DNA from: Pseudonocardia sp.
GTDB taxonomy: Bacteria; Actinomycetota; Actinomycetes; Mycobacteriales; Pseudonocardiaceae
Direction of reading: 5' to 3'
DNA: 64,000 nt
Assembly: GCF_029263155.1 (NCBI RefSeq)
Contig: NZ_JAJCYB010000043.1
Location: 1 to 64,000 of the forward strand
Positions 51,504-59,295 of this stretch are shown one piece after another. The translations under genes were made by a program, and so were the position numbers. The stretch's first letter is position 1. Each line of letters starts with the position of its first letter. The notes beneath the pieces were generated by a model, which searched no databases, had not been told where the DNA came from, and was given only the letters and a program-made list of their open reading frames with translations.

Positions 51504-53915
51504 CTACTTCTCCTCCATGAGCTGGTGCAGCACCTCGCCGTGCAGCGGGAGCCTGGTGATCGGGATGCCGGGCAGCGCGTCGGCCACGGCGTTGGCGAAG
51601 GCGACGGGGAAGCTCATCGACGAGCCCTCCCCGCAGCCTTTGGCCCCGAGCGGGGTGAGCGGCGACGGCGTGACGACGTGGTCGCTGCGCAGGTCGTAGC
51701 CGGTCTCGGCGCTGGTGGGGCACAGGTAGTCCAGGAACGTGGCCGAGGTCGGCTGCCCGGACGGGGCGTGGGTGAACTCCTCGTACATCGCGCCGCCGAG
51801 TGCGTGGGCGAGCGCGCCGTGCACCTGGCCGTCGAGGAGCTGCTGGTCGAGCACGGTCCCGGCGTCGTGCACCGAGGAGACCCGGTCGATCGTGATCTGC
51901 AGGGTCTCCGGGTCGATGTGCACCGCGACGATCTCGGCGACGAACCCGTAGCAGAGCGAGGAGTTGATCCGGTCGTCGCGGGTGGCGGCGCCGGTCTCGC
52001 GCGGGCTGAACTCGGCCTCGGCGTAGAGCCGGGCGGGCACGTCCGCAGGCAGCGACGTGGGGTCCCAGTGCACGATCCCGGCGGCGTGCCGGAACAGCAT
52101 CGACGCCCCGGACGGGTGCACGACCGCGCCGTCGCGCAGCGTGAGCTCGTCGGCGGGGACCTCCAGTGCGACGGCCGCGGCGGCCCGGACGGTGGCCGCG
52201 ATCGTGTCGGCGGCCGCCACCACCGCGCTCGTGCCCAGCGGGGCGAAGCGCGAGGAGTAGCTGCCGGAGGTGACCGTCCACGGCGTGGTCGCGGTGTCCA
52301 TGTCGACGACGACGCGCACCTGCTCCACCGGCAGGCCCAGGCGGTCCGCCGCCACCTTTCGGGCGACGGTGGCGTGCCCCTGCCCCTGCGGCACCGTCCC
52401 GAGCAGGACCGTGACGACGCCCTGCACGTCCACCGAGATCCGCACGTGCTCGGTGGACCCGGACTTGTCGCGGCCCGGTTTGCGCTGCTCGGACGGGGTG
52501 GCCAGGCCGACGTAGCCGATGTTGGTGCCCGACGGGTCGACCACCAGCGCGACGCCGATGCCGTAGTGGGCACCCTCCGCACGGGCGGCGGCCTGGCGCG
52601 CGCGCAGCTCGTCGAGGTCGGCGTTCTTCACCGCCAGCGCGACGGCGGCGGCGTAGTCCCCCGAGTCGTAGACGCCGCCGGTGGGCGTCTCGTACGGGAA
52701 GGCGTCGACGAGGTTGCGCCTGCGGACCTCGATGGGGTCGAGCCCGGTGGCCGCGGCGACGGCGTCCATCAGCCGCTCCAGCCCGAAGTAGAGCTGCTGG
52801 CCGCCGAAGCCGCGGTTGAGCCCGGTGGGCATCGAGTTCGTGACGACGGCGCGCGCCCGGATCTCGACCGCGCCGATCCGGTACGGGCCGGTGATGTTGC
52901 CGAAGCAGCGGTAGAGCGTGGACGGCTCGGGCGGGCGCAGGTAGGCGCCGACGTTGTCGACCAGGTCCGTGCGCAGCGCGGTGATCTCGCCCGCGGCGCT
53001 CACCGCGGCGGCGAACCGCATCACCCGGTCGGCCCCCGACGACGACGCCAGCAGGTGCTCGACGCGGTCCTCGGTCCAGCGCACCGGCGTGCCGGAGTGC
53101 TTGCTGGCCAGGGCCATCAGCACCACGTAGGGGTAGATGCCTGCCTTGATGCCGAAGCTGCCGCCGATGTCGGCGGGCACGTGCAGCCGCACCGCCGAGG
53201 TGGGCAGGCCCAGCGCGCCCGCCATCACCGGCACCATCGTGAACGGGCCGTGGAAGTTGGCCCAGGCTTCGACACCGGGCCCGCCGGCCCCGGAGGCATC
53301 GACACTGCCCTCGCGGTAATCGGCGATGACCGAGTAGCACTCCATCGGCACCGAGGAGTAGCGCGGGAAGTCGTACTCGCCCTCGACGACGTGGTCGGCC
53401 TCGGCGAAGGCCTGCTCGACGGGCCCGAAGGAGAACGTGCGGTCGGTGGCGACGTTCGTGCCGGCCGCCTCGTGCAGCAGCGGCGCGTCCTCGGCCAGTG
53501 CCGCCCGTGCCCCGACCACCACGCCGCGCGGCTCGTAGTCGACCTCGACGAGCTCGGCGGCGTCCTCGGCCACGTAGCGGTCCGAGGCGACGACCACGGC
53601 GATCGGCTCGCCGACGAAGCGCACCACGTCGACGCCCGTGGGGTAGTAGTGCATCGGCGCGCCGGTGGACAGCGGGAAGGGCTTGAGCCCGGCGCGCACC
53701 TCGTCGGGCCCGACGACCGCGGCGACCCCGGGGTGCGCGCGGGCGCGGGACAGGTCGACCGACCGGATCCGGGCGTGCGGCTGCGTCGAGCGCACGACGG
53801 CCGCGTGCAGGGTGCCCGGCAGCGGGTCCTGGTCGTCGAGGAAGCGCCCCTGCCCCGTGACGAGCGCGAGGTCCTCGACGCGGCTGGGGGTCCATCTCTG
53901 CTGTGGCTCAGGCAC
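51504..53915 (-). CDS. Molybdenum hydroxylase large (molybdopterin-binding) subunit
   Basis: 803 residues of the xanthine dehydrogenase family. N-terminal Ald_Xan_dh_C-type domain: LVTGQGRFLDDQDPLPGTLHAAVVRS, FVGEPIAVVVASDRYVAEDAAELVEVDY. Molybdopterin domain: GGSFGIKAGIYPYVVLMALAS, then LNRGFGGQQLYFGLERLMD and the active-site loop LGAKGCGEGSSMSFPVA with the catalytic Glu. The RGFGGxQ loop is xanthine-dehydrogenase-like and lacks the AYRCSFR signature of form I CO dehydrogenase, so the protein hydroxylates an organic substrate. GTG 53915 follows AGGAG at 7 nt; GTG 53936 is possible. It overlaps the ligase gene by 8 nt. Confidence 0.9.
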   Translation of the reverse strand: MPEPQQRWTPSRVEDLALVTGQGRFLDDQDPLPGTLHAAVVRSTQPHARIRSVDLSRARAHPGVAAVVGPDEVRAGLKPFPLSTGAPMHYYPTGVDVVRFVGEPIAVVVASDRYVAEDAAELVEVDYEPRGVVVGARAALAEDAPLLHEAAGTNVATDRTFSFGPVEQAFAEADHVVEGEYDFPRYSSVPMECYSVIADYREGSVDASGAGGPGVEAWANFHGPFTMVPVMAGALGLPTSAVRLHVPADIGGSFGIKAGIYPYVVLMALASKHSGTPVRWTEDRVEHLLASSSGADRVMRFAAAVSAAGEITALRTDLVDNVGAYLRPPEPSTLYRCFGNITGPYRIGAVEIRARAVVTNSMPTGLNRGFGGQQLYFGLERLMDAVAAATGLDPIEVRRRNLVDAFPYETPTGGVYDSGDYAAAVALAVKNADLDELRARQAAARAEGAHYGIGVALVVDPSGTNIGYVGLATPSEQRKPGRDKSGSTEHVRISVDVQGVVTVLLGTVPQGQGHATVARKVAADRLGLPVEQVRVVVDMDTATTPWTVTSGSYSSRFAPLGTSAVVAAADTIAATVRAAAAVALEVPADELTLRDGAVVHPSGASMLFRHAAGIVHWDPTSLPADVPARLYAEAEFSPRETGAATRDDRINSSLCYGFVAEIVAVHIDPETLQITIDRVSSVHDAGTVLDQQLLDGQVHGALAHALGGAMYEEFTHAPSGQPTSATFLDYLCPTSAETGYDLRSDHVVTPSPLTPLGAKGCGEGSSMSFPVAFANAVADALPGIPITRLPLHGEVLHQLMEEK

Positions 53916-55392
53916 GCGCCTGCTCCTCGAAGTCACCGGCCACCAGGGTGCGGCGCAGGGTCTTGCCGACGCCGCTGCGCGGGATCGCGGCCACCGCGAT
54001 CACCCGCTTCGGGCGCTTGAGGGAGGGCAGCACGTCCCGGGCGTAGGCCATGGCCCGGTCGGCGGCCTCCTGCGGGGCGGTGCCCGCCCGGGGCACGACG
54101 AAGGCCGTGACGGCCTGACCCCACCGCTCGTCGGGCAGGCCGACCACGCACACGTCGTCGACCTCCGGGCAGCGGATGAGCGCGGCCTCGATCTCGTCGG
54201 GGTAGAGGTTCTCCCCACCGGAGTTGATCATGTCGTCGACCCGGCCGGAGACCCACAGGTCGCCGTCGGGGTCGGCCGTGGCGAGGTCGCCGGTGCGGTA
54301 CCAGCCGTCGACGATCGACCGCTCGTCGGCGTCCGGGCGGTTCCAGTAGCCGGCGAACGCCTCGGGGCTGTCCATCGAGACGAGCACCTGGCCCTGCTCC
54401 CCCGGCGCCACGATCGCGTCGACCGGTGCGCCGACCTCGGGCGCCACCAGCCGGACCCGCGAGAACATCCCGGCCCGGCCCGCCGATCCCGGCTTCGCCG
54501 CGACGTCGGGACCGATCGTGAACGTGTAGATCTCGGTGCTCCCGAAGTGGTTGACGAACGACCCCGGCTCCAGCGCGCCCACGAGCTCCTCGGCCAGCGC
54601 GGGCGTCATCGCCGCGCCGGCGTAGGCCAGCCGGTCCGGACCGTGCGCCAGCCCCGCGCGCAGCAGCGACCAGTAGATCGTCGGCACGAGGTAGAGCGAG
54701 CTGATGCGCTCGCGGGCGATGAGGTCCAGCGACTCCGCGGCGTCGAAGGCGGGCTGACCGACCCACGTCCCGCCGACGACGATGCTGGTCAGCAGCGTGC
54801 GCAGGCCCATCGTGTGGAACATCGGCATCACGCCGAGCACCACCTCGCCGTTGCGCTGCTGGGTCTGGACCGCGTGGGCGACCGCGGCGGCGTGCTCGGC
54901 ACGGTGGGTGCGCGGCACGCCCTTGGGCCGTCCGGTCGTGCCGGAGGTGTAGAGCAGGACGCTCAGCGCGTCCTCGCCGGGGGTCTGCGGCAGCGGGGCG
55001 TCGGACTCGGCCTCCGCCCGGGCGTCCAGGTCGGCCGCGGCGTGCGGCGTGCCGGCGAACCGGGCCGCGTTGGCCTCGTCGGCCACCACCAGAGTGGCGG
55101 CGGCGTCGTCGACGCAGTACCGCAGCTCGTCGGGGGAGAACCGGGTGGACAGCGGGACGGAGACGGCCCCGAGCTTCTGCGCGGCCAGGTGCAGGCTGGC
55201 CAGCGGCTCGCCCCCGGTCAGGCCGAGTGCGACACGGTCGCCCGGCCGCACCCCGGCCCCGGCGAGCGCCCGGGCCAGCCGGGTGGTGCGGGCGTCCCAC
55301 TCGGCATAGGTGAGCTGCCGGCCGAGACCGCCGACCGCCCGCCGGTGCGGGTAGCGCTCGGCGGCCCAGCGCAACGTCGTCGCCAGATCCAT
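53908..55392 (-). CDS. Acyl/aryl-CoA ligase (AMP-forming)
   Basis: 494 residues, ANL superfamily. Motifs: A3 SVLLYTSGTTGRPKGVPRTH (about residue 150), VMPMFHTMGLRTLL, A5 FVNHFGSTEIYTFTIGP, A7 DGWYRTGDLATADPDGDLWVSGRVDDMINSGGENLYPDEIE, and the A10 Lys in IPRSGVGKTLRRTL. The sequence style is that of benzoate- or halobenzoate-type CoA ligases, but the substrate is not readable. ATG 55392 follows GGAGGTGGGG; upstream ATGs at 55404 and 55407 are alternatives. First gene of the operon, divergent from the PadR regulator, and it probably makes the CoA thioester for the hydroxylase and crotonase. Confidence 0.9.
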   Translation of the reverse strand: MDLATTLRWAAERYPHRRAVGGLGRQLTYAEWDARTTRLARALAGAGVRPGDRVALGLTGGEPLASLHLAAQKLGAVSVPLSTRFSPDELRYCVDDAAATLVVADEANAARFAGTPHAAADLDARAEAESDAPLPQTPGEDALSVLLYTSGTTGRPKGVPRTHRAEHAAAVAHAVQTQQRNGEVVLGVMPMFHTMGLRTLLTSIVVGGTWVGQPAFDAAESLDLIARERISSLYLVPTIYWSLLRAGLAHGPDRLAYAGAAMTPALAEELVGALEPGSFVNHFGSTEIYTFTIGPDVAAKPGSAGRAGMFSRVRLVAPEVGAPVDAIVAPGEQGQVLVSMDSPEAFAGYWNRPDADERSIVDGWYRTGDLATADPDGDLWVSGRVDDMINSGGENLYPDEIEAALIRCPEVDDVCVVGLPDERWGQAVTAFVVPRAGTAPQEAADRAMAYARDVLPSLKRPKRVIAVAAIPRSGVGKTLRRTLVAGDFEEQARA

Positions 55393-55412
55393 CCCCACCT
55401 CCATCATCCAAA

Positions 55413-55471
55413 CCGGACGGTACTAGGCAGATGAACACAGACGCAACCCCGGACGGTCCGGCCCGGACGGT
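55413..55471. promoter_or_regulatory. Three direct copies of CCGGACGGT between divergent genes
   Basis: CCGGACGGT occurs at 55413-55421, 55449-55457 and 55463-55471, between the ligase and PadR starts. The last two are 14 bp apart and the first 36 bp before. They could be a regulator binding array; PadR proteins usually prefer inverted repeats. Confidence 0.45.
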
Positions 55472-55484
55472 TACGATCGTCACC

Positions 55485-56072
55485 GTGTCCGAGGTCCGGC
55501 TGTCCACCACCTCCTACGTGGTGCTGGGCATGATCGCGCTGCGCGGACCGTCCACTCCGTACGACCTCAAGCGCGCCGTCGGGCACTCCGTCGGCTACTT
55601 CTGGCACTTCCCGCACGCGCAGCTCTACTCCGAGCCCGACCGGCTCGCCGAGCTCGGGCTGCTCGCGCTGTCGGTGGAGGACTCCGGGCGGCGGCGCAAG
55701 ACCTACTCGCTCACCGGTCCGGGCCACGACGCCCTGCGGGACTGGCTCGCCGCCCCCACCCACGAGCACTTCCAGATGCGCGACGTCGCCGAGCTCAAGC
55801 TGTTCTTCAACGAGGTCGGCGAGCCGGGCAACGTCACCGCGCTGGCGGCCGAGCAGTGCGCCCAGCACGAGAAGCGGATCGCGGTGTACGAGGACATGGT
55901 CGCCCGCTTCGGCGCCGACCCGGCCGCGGCGCCCCGCATGATCACCCTGGAGCTGGGGCTGGAGATGGAGCACGCCGCCCTGCGCTTCTGGCGCGCGCTG
56001 ACGGCGGGGGACCTCGACGCGCTGCGCCGCGAGCGGCAGGATCGGGCGGACGGCCACCCACGGCCGGAATGA
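55485..56072 (+). CDS. PadR-family transcriptional regulator
   Basis: 195 residues. The N-terminal winged helix reads LSTTSYVVLGMIALRGPSTPYDLKRAV and YFWHFPHAQLYSEPDRLAELGLL, then RRRKTYSLTGPGHDALRDWL; the C-terminal helical dimerisation domain (Vir_act_alpha_C type) follows. PadR proteins typically repress adjacent genes and release on binding phenolic or aromatic acids, which fits an operon starting with an acyl/aryl-CoA ligase. GTG 55485 lies 8 nt after a TACGAT box and may be leaderless; ATG 55431 is in frame but would place the CCGGACGGT repeats within the gene. Confidence 0.87.
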   Translation: MSEVRLSTTSYVVLGMIALRGPSTPYDLKRAVGHSVGYFWHFPHAQLYSEPDRLAELGLLALSVEDSGRRRKTYSLTGPGHDALRDWLAAPTHEHFQMRDVAELKLFFNEVGEPGNVTALAAEQCAQHEKRIAVYEDMVARFGADPAAAPRMITLELGLEMEHAALRFWRALTAGDLDALRRERQDRADGHPRPE

Positions 56073-56100
56073 ACGGGTCGGGTTCGGGCTTGGGAGCGAC

Positions 56101-56709
56101 ATGGCCGGTACCACGCGAGGCTTCTTCGGACGACGGCGCGAGCGCGACCCGCGGCTGCCCCCGGGCCAGTACGACGCGGGCGACCAGTGGCCGGTGCTCA
56201 ACGCCGAGGCCACCCCCCGGATCGGCACCGACCGCTGGACCTTCACCGTGGAGGGCCTCGTCGAGCGCGAGACGACCTGGAGCTGGGACGAGATCCACGC
56301 GCTGCCGCCGTCGCGCTACTCCGGTGACATCCACTGCGTCACCACGTGGTCGAAGTTCGGCATGACCTTCGACGGCGTGTCCGTGGACACCCTGCTCGAC
56401 GCGGCCGGGGTGCTGCCCACCGCCACCCACGTGATCGGGGTCTCCCACACCGGATACACCACCAACCTGCCGCTCGCCGACGTCACCGGCGGGAAGGCCT
56501 GGGTGGTCTGGGACGTCGACGGGCAGCCGCTGACCCGCGAGCACGGCGGCCCGGCCCGGCTGCTGGTGCCGCACCTGTACTTCTGGAAGAGCGCGAAGTG
56601 GGTCTCCGGCCTGCGCCTGCTCGACCACGACGAGCAGGGCTTCTGGGAGCGCAACGGTTACCACGACCGCGGCGACCCGTGGACCGAGCAGCGCTACCAG
56701 GGCGACTGA
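56101..56709 (+). CDS. Sulfite-oxidase-type molybdopterin protein (YedY-like)
   Basis: 202 residues. Single oxidoreductase molybdopterin-binding domain: GQYDAGDQWPVLNAEATPRI, WTFTVEGLVERETTWSWDEI, the molybdenum-ligating Cys in GDIHCVTTWSKFGMTFDGVSV, and GGPARLLVPHLYFWKSAKWVSGLRLL. It lacks the C-terminal dimerisation domain of true sulfite oxidases and shows no Tat signal, so it is likely cytoplasmic. The flavin reductase gene 49 nt downstream is a standard partner that would pass electrons to or from it. Substrate unknown. Confidence 0.88.
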   Translation: MAGTTRGFFGRRRERDPRLPPGQYDAGDQWPVLNAEATPRIGTDRWTFTVEGLVERETTWSWDEIHALPPSRYSGDIHCVTTWSKFGMTFDGVSVDTLLDAAGVLPTATHVIGVSHTGYTTNLPLADVTGGKAWVVWDVDGQPLTREHGGPARLLVPHLYFWKSAKWVSGLRLLDHDEQGFWERNGYHDRGDPWTEQRYQGD

Positions 56710-56758
56710 TGAGCGAGCCCGCCGACCGACGACCGCCGCGTGCCGGCAGGGGTGGACG

Positions 56759-57481
56759 ATGAGCCTCACCCCCGGCGGCACCACGCACCGCGCCACGCTG
56801 CGCTGGCAGACCGCCCGCGTGCTCGCGGTCCGCGACGAGACCCCGCGCGCCCGCACGCTGCGCCTCGCCCTGCCCGCGCCGCGCCGGCACGCCGCCGGCC
56901 AGCACTACGTCGTGCGCCTCACCGCACCCGACGGCTACACCGCGTCGCGCTCGTACTCGGTGGCCACCGCCCCCGACGACACCGGGGAGATCGAGCTGAC
57001 CGTCGAGGCGCTGGAGGACGGCGAGGTCTCGGGATACCTGCACGAGGTGGTCGAGCCGGGCGACGAGCTGGAGGTCCGCGGCCCGATCGGCGGCTTCTTC
57101 GCCTGGACCGGTGACACCCCGGCGCTGCTCGTCGGCGGCGGGTCCGGGGTCGTCCCGCTGATGTCGATGCTGCGCCAGGCCCGCCGCGAGGGCGCCGCCG
57201 ACCTGCTGCGGGTCGTCGTGTCGGCCCGCTCGCCCGCCGACCTCTACTACGCCGCCGAGCTCCCCGGTCCGCAGACCACGCTCGTGCACACCCGGGTGTC
57301 GCCCGGCCCCCGCCCCGCCGGACGGCTCACCACCGCCGACCTGGCGCCGCTGGTCCGCGGCGGGGAGGACGTGTTCGTCTGCGGCTCCCCCGGCTTCTGC
57401 GACACGGTCACCGACCTGCTGGGCGAGCTCGGCGTGCCGGTGGCCGCGATCCGGGTGGAACGTTTCGGCCCGTCCGGCTGA
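56759..57481 (+). CDS. FAD/NAD(P)-binding ferredoxin-reductase-type protein
   Basis: 240 residues. FAD site SRSYSVATAP (RxYS motif, about residue 60), NAD(P) site LLVGGGSGVVPLMSMLRQA, and the C-terminal VFVCGSPGFCDTV. No [2Fe-2S] domain is attached. It probably works with the YedY-like molybdoenzyme encoded immediately upstream, passing electrons between NAD(P)H and the molybdenum centre. A hairpin follows the stop. Confidence 0.87.
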   Translation: MSLTPGGTTHRATLRWQTARVLAVRDETPRARTLRLALPAPRRHAAGQHYVVRLTAPDGYTASRSYSVATAPDDTGEIELTVEALEDGEVSGYLHEVVEPGDELEVRGPIGGFFAWTGDTPALLVGGGSGVVPLMSMLRQARREGAADLLRVVVSARSPADLYYAAELPGPQTTLVHTRVSPGPRPAGRLTTADLAPLVRGGEDVFVCGSPGFCDTVTDLLGELGVPVAAIRVERFGPSG

Positions 57482-57488
57482 GCGCCCA

Positions 57489-57512
57489 CCCAGTGAGCCG
57501 CCATCCACTGGG
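57489..57512 (+). terminator. Hairpin after the YedY-like/reductase pair
   Basis: CCCAGTG (57489-57495), 10-nt loop, CACTGGG (57506-57512), beginning 8 nt after the reductase stop. Placement fits a terminator; no T-run follows. Confidence 0.5.
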
Positions 57513-57553
57513 CCCGGTTCGCGCGCCGGCCCGGCGTTCGCGCGCCCCCGTGC

Positions 57554-57601
57554 GGCTCGCGCGTTGCCGGCGGCGCGCAGGAGACCAACCAGCGCGCGAG
57601 C
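57554..57601. repeat. GC-rich inverted repeat upstream of trmO
   Basis: GCTCGCGCG (57555-57563) and CGCGCGAGC (57593-57601) are 9-bp perfect complements. GGCTCGCGCG recurs a few nt further on, so alternative pairings exist. The 199-nt gap between the reductase and trmO holds nothing else that I can name. Confidence 0.4.
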
Positions 57602-57680
57602 GGCGGCTCGCGCGGCCTCCCGGGCGCGGTCGGGTCCCCGAGCAGGCCGCCGCCGACCTCCTCCCCGGGCGGGGCATCGG

Positions 57681-58088
57681 ATGAGCTACCCGGTGCGCCC
57701 CATCGGCCACGTCCGCTCGGCCCTCCGCGATCCGGCACAGGCCCCGCGCCAGGGCGACGAGGGCGCGCCGCGGGCCAGGGTCGTCATCGAGCCCGCGTTC
57801 GCCCGGGGCATGGCCGACCTGCAGTCCGGTACCGAGGTCGTCGTGCTGACCTGGCTGCATCTCGCCCGTCGCGACGAGCTCGTCACCCGGCCACGCGACG
57901 ATCCGGCCCGGCCCGAGCGAGGGGTGTTCAGCACCCGGTCCCCGCACCGGCCCAACCCCATCGGGCTGCACCGGGTGCGGATCGTGGCGATCTCTGGGAA
58001 CGAGATCGAGGTGACCGGTCTCGAGGCGGTGGACGGGACACCCGTCGTGGACGTCAAGCCGGTGTTGCGGGGCCTGGCCGAGCGGTAG
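57681..58088 (+). CDS. trmO: tRNA N6-threonylcarbamoyladenosine methyltransferase TrmO-like
   Basis: Probable S-adenosylmethionine-dependent N6-methylation of t6A37 in tRNA. 135 residues with the family's beta-barrel: PVRPIGHVRSALRD at the N terminus, ARVVIEPAFARGMADLQSG, VVVLTWLHLA and the signature GVFSTRSPHRPNPIGLHRVRI, then LEAVDGTPVVDVKPVL. ATG 57681 follows a GGGCGGGG stretch. Shorter than E. coli TrmO, as in other bacteria with a single-domain form (TsaA/VirR-like). Confidence 0.88.
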   Translation: MSYPVRPIGHVRSALRDPAQAPRQGDEGAPRARVVIEPAFARGMADLQSGTEVVVLTWLHLARRDELVTRPRDDPARPERGVFSTRSPHRPNPIGLHRVRIVAISGNEIEVTGLEAVDGTPVVDVKPVLRGLAER

Positions 58089-58272
58089 GGGACCGGGAGC
58101 ACTCCGCCGGCGAGGGACTCGGGCCCGCTCGGCTCGACCGGAGGACGGCCGAGCGCGGTGGTGGCACTGCCGCCTCGCCGGACGCGGCGTCGATCCGCGA
58201 CCAGGACGTCGACGCGGCGGGCAGCTCCCGACGACAGCCGGTCACCACTCCCTGATCAGGTGACATCGACAC

Positions 58273-58288
58273 CACACCTTCGGGTGTG
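58273..58288 (+). promoter_or_regulatory. UUCG-tetraloop hairpin upstream of a small ORF
   Basis: CACACC-TTCG-GGTGTG, a 6-bp stem with the exceptionally stable cUUCGg tetraloop, ending about 50 nt before the start of the small secreted peptide gene. It may be a 5' mRNA stabiliser, or an end signal for trmO. Confidence 0.5.
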
Positions 58289-58339
58289 ATCACGATCGAG
58301 TGCCTGACGGCCGGACGCGGGCCCGCCACCATGGAGGCC

Positions 58340-58504
58340 ATGCAGAACACCCGGTCGGTGACCACATTCATCCTGGTCGGTGCGATGGTGGCCGCGCTCG
58401 CGCTCGGCGGGGCGGCGGCCGCCTCGGCGGGCGAGCCCACGAACCGGGGGTGGAACACCCCCGCCGGTCAGGCCGACGAGTTCGCTCAGGTCGCCGAGGA
58501 CTGA
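58340..58504 (+). CDS. Small secreted peptide precursor, 54 residues
   Basis: Starts MQNTRSVTTFILVGAMVAAL and continues as a typical Sec signal with a cleavage site ASA|GEP at residue 30, leaving a 24-residue acidic mature peptide (GEPTNRGWNTPAGQADEFAQ and four more). Upstream in-frame starts at 58286 and 58331 are possible; GGAGG lies very close to ATG 58340. No family recognised. The 3' end overlaps the convergent oxidoreductase gene by 19 nt. The intact signal peptide is the main evidence that it is a gene. Confidence 0.5.
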   Translation: MQNTRSVTTFILVGAMVAALALGGAAAASAGEPTNRGWNTPAGQADEFAQVAED

Positions 58505-59295
58505 TCCCGCTCCCGGTACACCTGCGCGGCCGCCCGGGAGAAGCCGTCGGGCCGTCCGACCGCGGCGATGGCGTCGGCCGCCTCGTCCATCTCCCCGCTG
58601 AGCCGCCACGCCTTCGCGCCCGCGGCGTCGACCCCGGCCAGTGCGGCGTCGAGGTCGACCCCGGCCAGGCGGCGCAGTTCCGACCGGAGCGGGTCGCCGA
58701 CCCCGTAGGCCTCGGCCGCCCCCGACATCACCGGCCAGATCGCGGCCATCGCCTTGCTGTGCAGTCCGAAGCAGGCCTTCAGCGCGCTGGCCGTGCCCAG
58801 ATCGGGGCCCAGGGTGCGGGCGTCGAACGGGGAGTCCTCGAACAGCGCGGCCACCTCGGGCGCCCGCGCGCCGGAGAGCCAGAACACCGTCGTGCCGCGC
58901 TCCCAGGCCGGCGGGCCGATCACGGCGCCGTCGACGACGTGCGCGGCCCCGAGCAGGTCTGCGATCGCGTCCACAGTGGCCGGGGAGACCGCGTTGGCGT
59001 CGACGTAGAGCGGGCGGTCCGGGCGATCACCCAGCGCGTCGGCGACCTCCTGCGCCACCGCGCGCGCCGCGTGCGGCGGGCAGATCGAGATGATCACGTG
59101 CGAGCGGCGGGCCAGCTCGGCGACGTCGGGCACGCCCACCAGATCGGCGATCTCGGCGCGCTTCGAGGTGGGGACGCTGCGCCCGGCAGCCGCCCAGATC
59201 ACGGCACCGGCCGCCCGCTTGAGGGCCGATCCCATCGCCGCCCCCATCACGCCGGGGTGCAGGATGCCGATCACGGGACGGGGCGGGAGGCTCAC
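58486..59295 (-). CDS. NAD(P)-dependent oxidoreductase, 6PGDH/HIBADH-like
   Basis: 269 residues. An N-terminal Rossmann domain of the 3-hydroxyisobutyrate/6-phosphogluconate dehydrogenase superfamily (VIGILHPGVMGAAMGSALKRA, HVIISICPPHAARAVAQEV, YVDANAVSPATVDAIADLLG, DGAVIGPPAWERGTTVFWLSG) is followed by a helical DUF1932-type C terminus (SALKACFGLHSKAMAAIW). The GALK-type Lys of the superfamily appears as SALKACF. GTG 59295 overlaps the stop of the upstream membrane-protein gene (GTGA). Substrate unknown. Confidence 0.8.
   Translation of the reverse strand: MSLPPRPVIGILHPGVMGAAMGSALKRAAGAVIWAAAGRSVPTSKRAEIADLVGVPDVAELARRSHVIISICPPHAARAVAQEVADALGDRPDRPLYVDANAVSPATVDAIADLLGAAHVVDGAVIGPPAWERGTTVFWLSGARAPEVAALFEDSPFDARTLGPDLGTASALKACFGLHSKAMAAIWPVMSGAAEAYGVGDPLRSELRRLAGVDLDAALAGVDAAGAKAWRLSGEMDEAADAIAAVGRPDGFSRAAAQVYRERDQSSAT

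Noticed and set aside
48623..53915. Aerobic carbon monoxide dehydrogenase (form I)
   Set aside because: The large subunit has a xanthine-dehydrogenase-like RGFGGxQ loop instead of AYRCSFR, and CoA ligase and crotonase genes are interleaved.
50721..54020. A 1099-codon open frame on the plus strand opposite the molybdenum hydroxylase operon
   Set aside because: It mirrors the coding strand, has the low-complexity Arg/Gly/Val/His composition of GC-rich shadow frames, and matches no family, whereas the minus strand carries clear conserved motifs.
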